23,900 bases of DNA from a virus. The DNA lies in the IMG/VR virus record IMGVR_UViG_3300017782_000225, positions 1-23,900 of that record. The stretch is one strand, 5' to 3'. Made by a program: the position numbers and the translations under genes. The notes below the pieces were generated by a model that was not told the origin of the DNA, did no database searches, and saw only the letters and a program-made list of their open reading frames with translations. Positions 22,516-23,900 of the stretch are shown here, piece after piece; positions within the stretch are counted from its first letter, which is position 1, and every line of letters starts with the position of its first letter.

Positions 22516-23370
22516 TCACTTGTTTCCCATGTAATATAAGTCAATTGCCAACTGCTGTAATTTATCGTACCACATTAGTTCTTGTGTAAACTTTTTAGGT
22601 ATATTATATATACCATAATGTGCGCCAGCTATCATGCCAGCTACTGCGCCTGTCGTGTCACTGTCGTGACCCCGATTGACTGCAGCGATTACGCAGTCCT
22701 CAAAATTGTTTGTTGTCTGAAATGCCCACATAGCTGCCTCATATGTTTCTTTTACATACCCACCAGACATAACATTTTTTCTATCTATATCAATAGGATG
22801 CCTGAATGATGTGTAGTTTTGTAGTGGGCTACCCGCATACAATTCCTCTGCAAACATTCTGCTATACAACACACACATTTCAGTGCCGTGGGTAAGCAGT
22901 GTCTGCTGCGTAGCAAGCTGAACCAAATGCTCCCTAGACTTAGCACATAAAACAATAGGTGCAATACGCATCAGCGCACCATTACCAGAGTTTTTAGGGT
23001 CAGTTGAGCCAGCGTAGGGTCTTGATGGGTCATCTGCATATTTACGCAAGGCATTTACAGTGGTAGTGCCTATGTCAAAACAAACGCCGCGAGGAATAAA
23101 CGCACCATCTAACCACCATTTGCAAAAGTTTTGCATGATTACGTCTGCATCAAACGCCCCTTCTGCGCGAATGGCACTACCCATAGCAAAAGCCATAGCT
23201 GTATCATCTGTCCACTCACCCTTCTCTACGTTCCATATACCACCTGTGTGATATTTAGTTATATAATCATCGGGTTCTCTCGCGTCTTGAAACTCTAGGG
23301 GTGCGCCAAGCGCATCACCCACAGCAAGTCCGACTAACATACCCATTGCATTGTCTACTGTACCTTGCAT
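22516..23370 (-). CDS. ADP-ribosylglycohydrolase (DraG/ARH family)
   Basis: A 284-residue complete enzyme of the family that removes ADP-ribose from proteins or nucleic acids. Family marks: GLAVGDALGAP (14-24), the Mg-binding TDDT at 54-57 (GEWTDDTAMA), GTTT (101-104), SGNGALMRIAP (128-138) and the second metal site NRGHDSDTTGAVAG (232-245; D236, D238, T239). Its length is normal. AAGGGG lies 7 bases before the ATG. It is transcribed with the integrase and early replication genes. In a phage, it could reverse modification by host ADP-ribosylating toxins such as DarT-type defence, or undo modification by the phage's own ART-like virion protein; both are inference. Regulation of host nitrogenase, the classical DraG role, is unlikely. 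Confidence 0.92.
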   Translation of the reverse strand: MQGTVDNAMGMLVGLAVGDALGAPLEFQDAREPDDYITKYHTGGIWNVEKGEWTDDTAMAFAMGSAIRAEGAFDADVIMQNFCKWWLDGAFIPRGVCFDIGTTTVNALRKYADDPSRPYAGSTDPKNSGNGALMRIAPIVLCAKSREHLVQLATQQTLLTHGTEMCVLYSRMFAEELYAGSPLQNYTSFRHPIDIDRKNVMSGGYVKETYEAAMWAFQTTNNFEDCVIAAVNRGHDSDTTGAVAGMIAGAHYGIYNIPKKFTQELMWYDKLQQLAIDLYYMGNK

Positions 23371-23391
23371 AGCACACCCCTTTCGTTATAG

Positions 23392-23900
23392 TTAAGCCGC
23401 AACAGCCTGAAACTGTGGCGTATTTACCCAATTAGCTACCTCAATTTCCCGCATAAACAATGACTTAGACTGTGTGTCGCTGCCAGTGTTACGCAGGGCA
23501 AAGCCATTACGCTCGTCTGCATAGGTAGCATAGTTAGTGAAGGCAGAGTATAATGCCCACAGATTGCGTCCACGTGTGGCTACCTCTTGATTGTATAAGC
23601 CATACATCTTCTCTGACTTGCGATCCGACTTCATAATGCCTTCAAGCATAGCCTTGACATCAACGTGCATCAGGCTTGTGTTAGCCCAGCGTTGCATCTG
23701 TTCTGCCTGTGCAGTGAAGTCTTGTTGTGACTTGTGCAGTTCAGTGATGAACCTGTCTAGGCTAAAGTTGCTAGTGTTCTTACGCATAACTTTATTGTGA
23801 TCGCCTGTGATCTGCCCATTGAGACAGAAGAAGTCGATAGCACCAAAGATAGTGGTGTTAGAACAAGTGCCATTGACACCATGCAGCGCAATGATACGCT
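23392..23900 (-). CDS. DUF932-like phage protein, N-terminus outside window
   Basis: The reading frame runs open to the right window edge, so this is the C-terminal part. The ATG at 23787 is internal: upstream codons in the same frame read ALHGVNGTCSNTTIFGAID then FFCLNGQITGDHNKV, a conserved-looking segment. The CxNG followed by a stretch with GD and KNTSNF resembles DUF932 (phage/plasmid-like) proteins, which are common early proteins of unknown function. The C-terminal 130 residues are helical with an aromatic Tyr/Trp-rich part (NLWALYSAFTNYATYADERN) and end QFQAVAA. It precedes the ADP-ribosylglycohydrolase by 21 bases. Family assignment is tentative. Confidence 0.7.
   Translation of the reverse strand, partial: RIIALHGVNGTCSNTTIFGAIDFFCLNGQITGDHNKVMRKNTSNFSLDRFITELHKSQQDFTAQAEQMQRWANTSLMHVDVKAMLEGIMKSDRKSEKMYGLYNQEVATRGRNLWALYSAFTNYATYADERNGFALRNTGSDTQSKSLFMREIEVANWVNTPQFQAVAA

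Noticed and set aside
1-23900. CRISPR arrays, tRNA genes, insertion sequences
   Set aside because: No regularly spaced identical repeats, no tRNA-like cloverleaf in the small gaps, and no transposase. The intergenic spaces are almost all under 40 bases.

Overview
The window reads as part of the genome of a marine tailed phage (short-tailed type, T7-like replication genes). The best anchor is the family A DNA polymerase at 17582-19624, which carries a DnaJ-type zinc-finger insertion (CxxCxGxG) between its exonuclease and polymerase domains. That architecture is known from the SAR116 phage HMO-2011 and its relatives, which infect SAR116, SAR11 and Roseobacter-group Alphaproteobacteria. Moderate to low GC, tight gene packing (gaps mostly under 40 bases) and typical ocean-phage structural proteins agree. 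The exact host cannot be read from the window.

Layout: two convergent blocks. Bases 1-11153 (+ strand) hold late structural genes: a fibre-associated protein and a mosaic tail fibre-like protein, two small proteins (one a membrane/coiled-coil protein), a Gln/Ala/Asn-rich structural protein built on an 11-residue repeat, three proteins of the virion/internal-protein type, a 1085-residue probable internal (ejection) protein and a 705-residue protein with a possible ADP-ribosyltransferase-like module. The blocks meet at about 11160, at a nested inverted repeat.

Bases 11169-23900 (- strand) are the early/replication block. Read in the direction of transcription (from the right end): a DUF932-like protein (cut by the window edge), an ADP-ribosylglycohydrolase, a tyrosine integrase, a zinc/TOPRIM primase, a DnaB/gp4-type helicase, DNA polymerase, a protein with an acidic tail that may be the ssDNA-binding protein, a Cas4/RecB-like Fe-S exonuclease, T7-type endonuclease I, a small acidic protein, a DUF3310 protein, a 53-residue protein, a class II ribonucleotide reductase interrupted by an in-frame TAA, a 40-residue ORF, a small conserved protein, a T5orf172/GIY-YIG protein, an Rmf/CrpP-like protein and a MazG pyrophosphohydrolase. 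Together these make, recycle and process DNA. MazG, Rmf-like and DraG-like proteins are candidates for host takeover.

Most notable points: (1) the RNR reading frame is intact except for one TAA inside the conserved KPSGTV-SQL motif; (2) the virion protein at 9036-11153 carries ART-like motifs beside an abrupt AT-rich island, while the early block encodes a complete ADP-ribosyl hydrolase, suggesting manipulation of ADP-ribosylation in both directions; (3) 20 or more consecutive hendecads in the 647-residue structural protein; (4) an integrase in a genome whose polymerase has Phe at the 762-equivalent position. No terminase, portal, capsid, lysis gene, phage RNA polymerase, tRNA or CRISPR was seen in this window.
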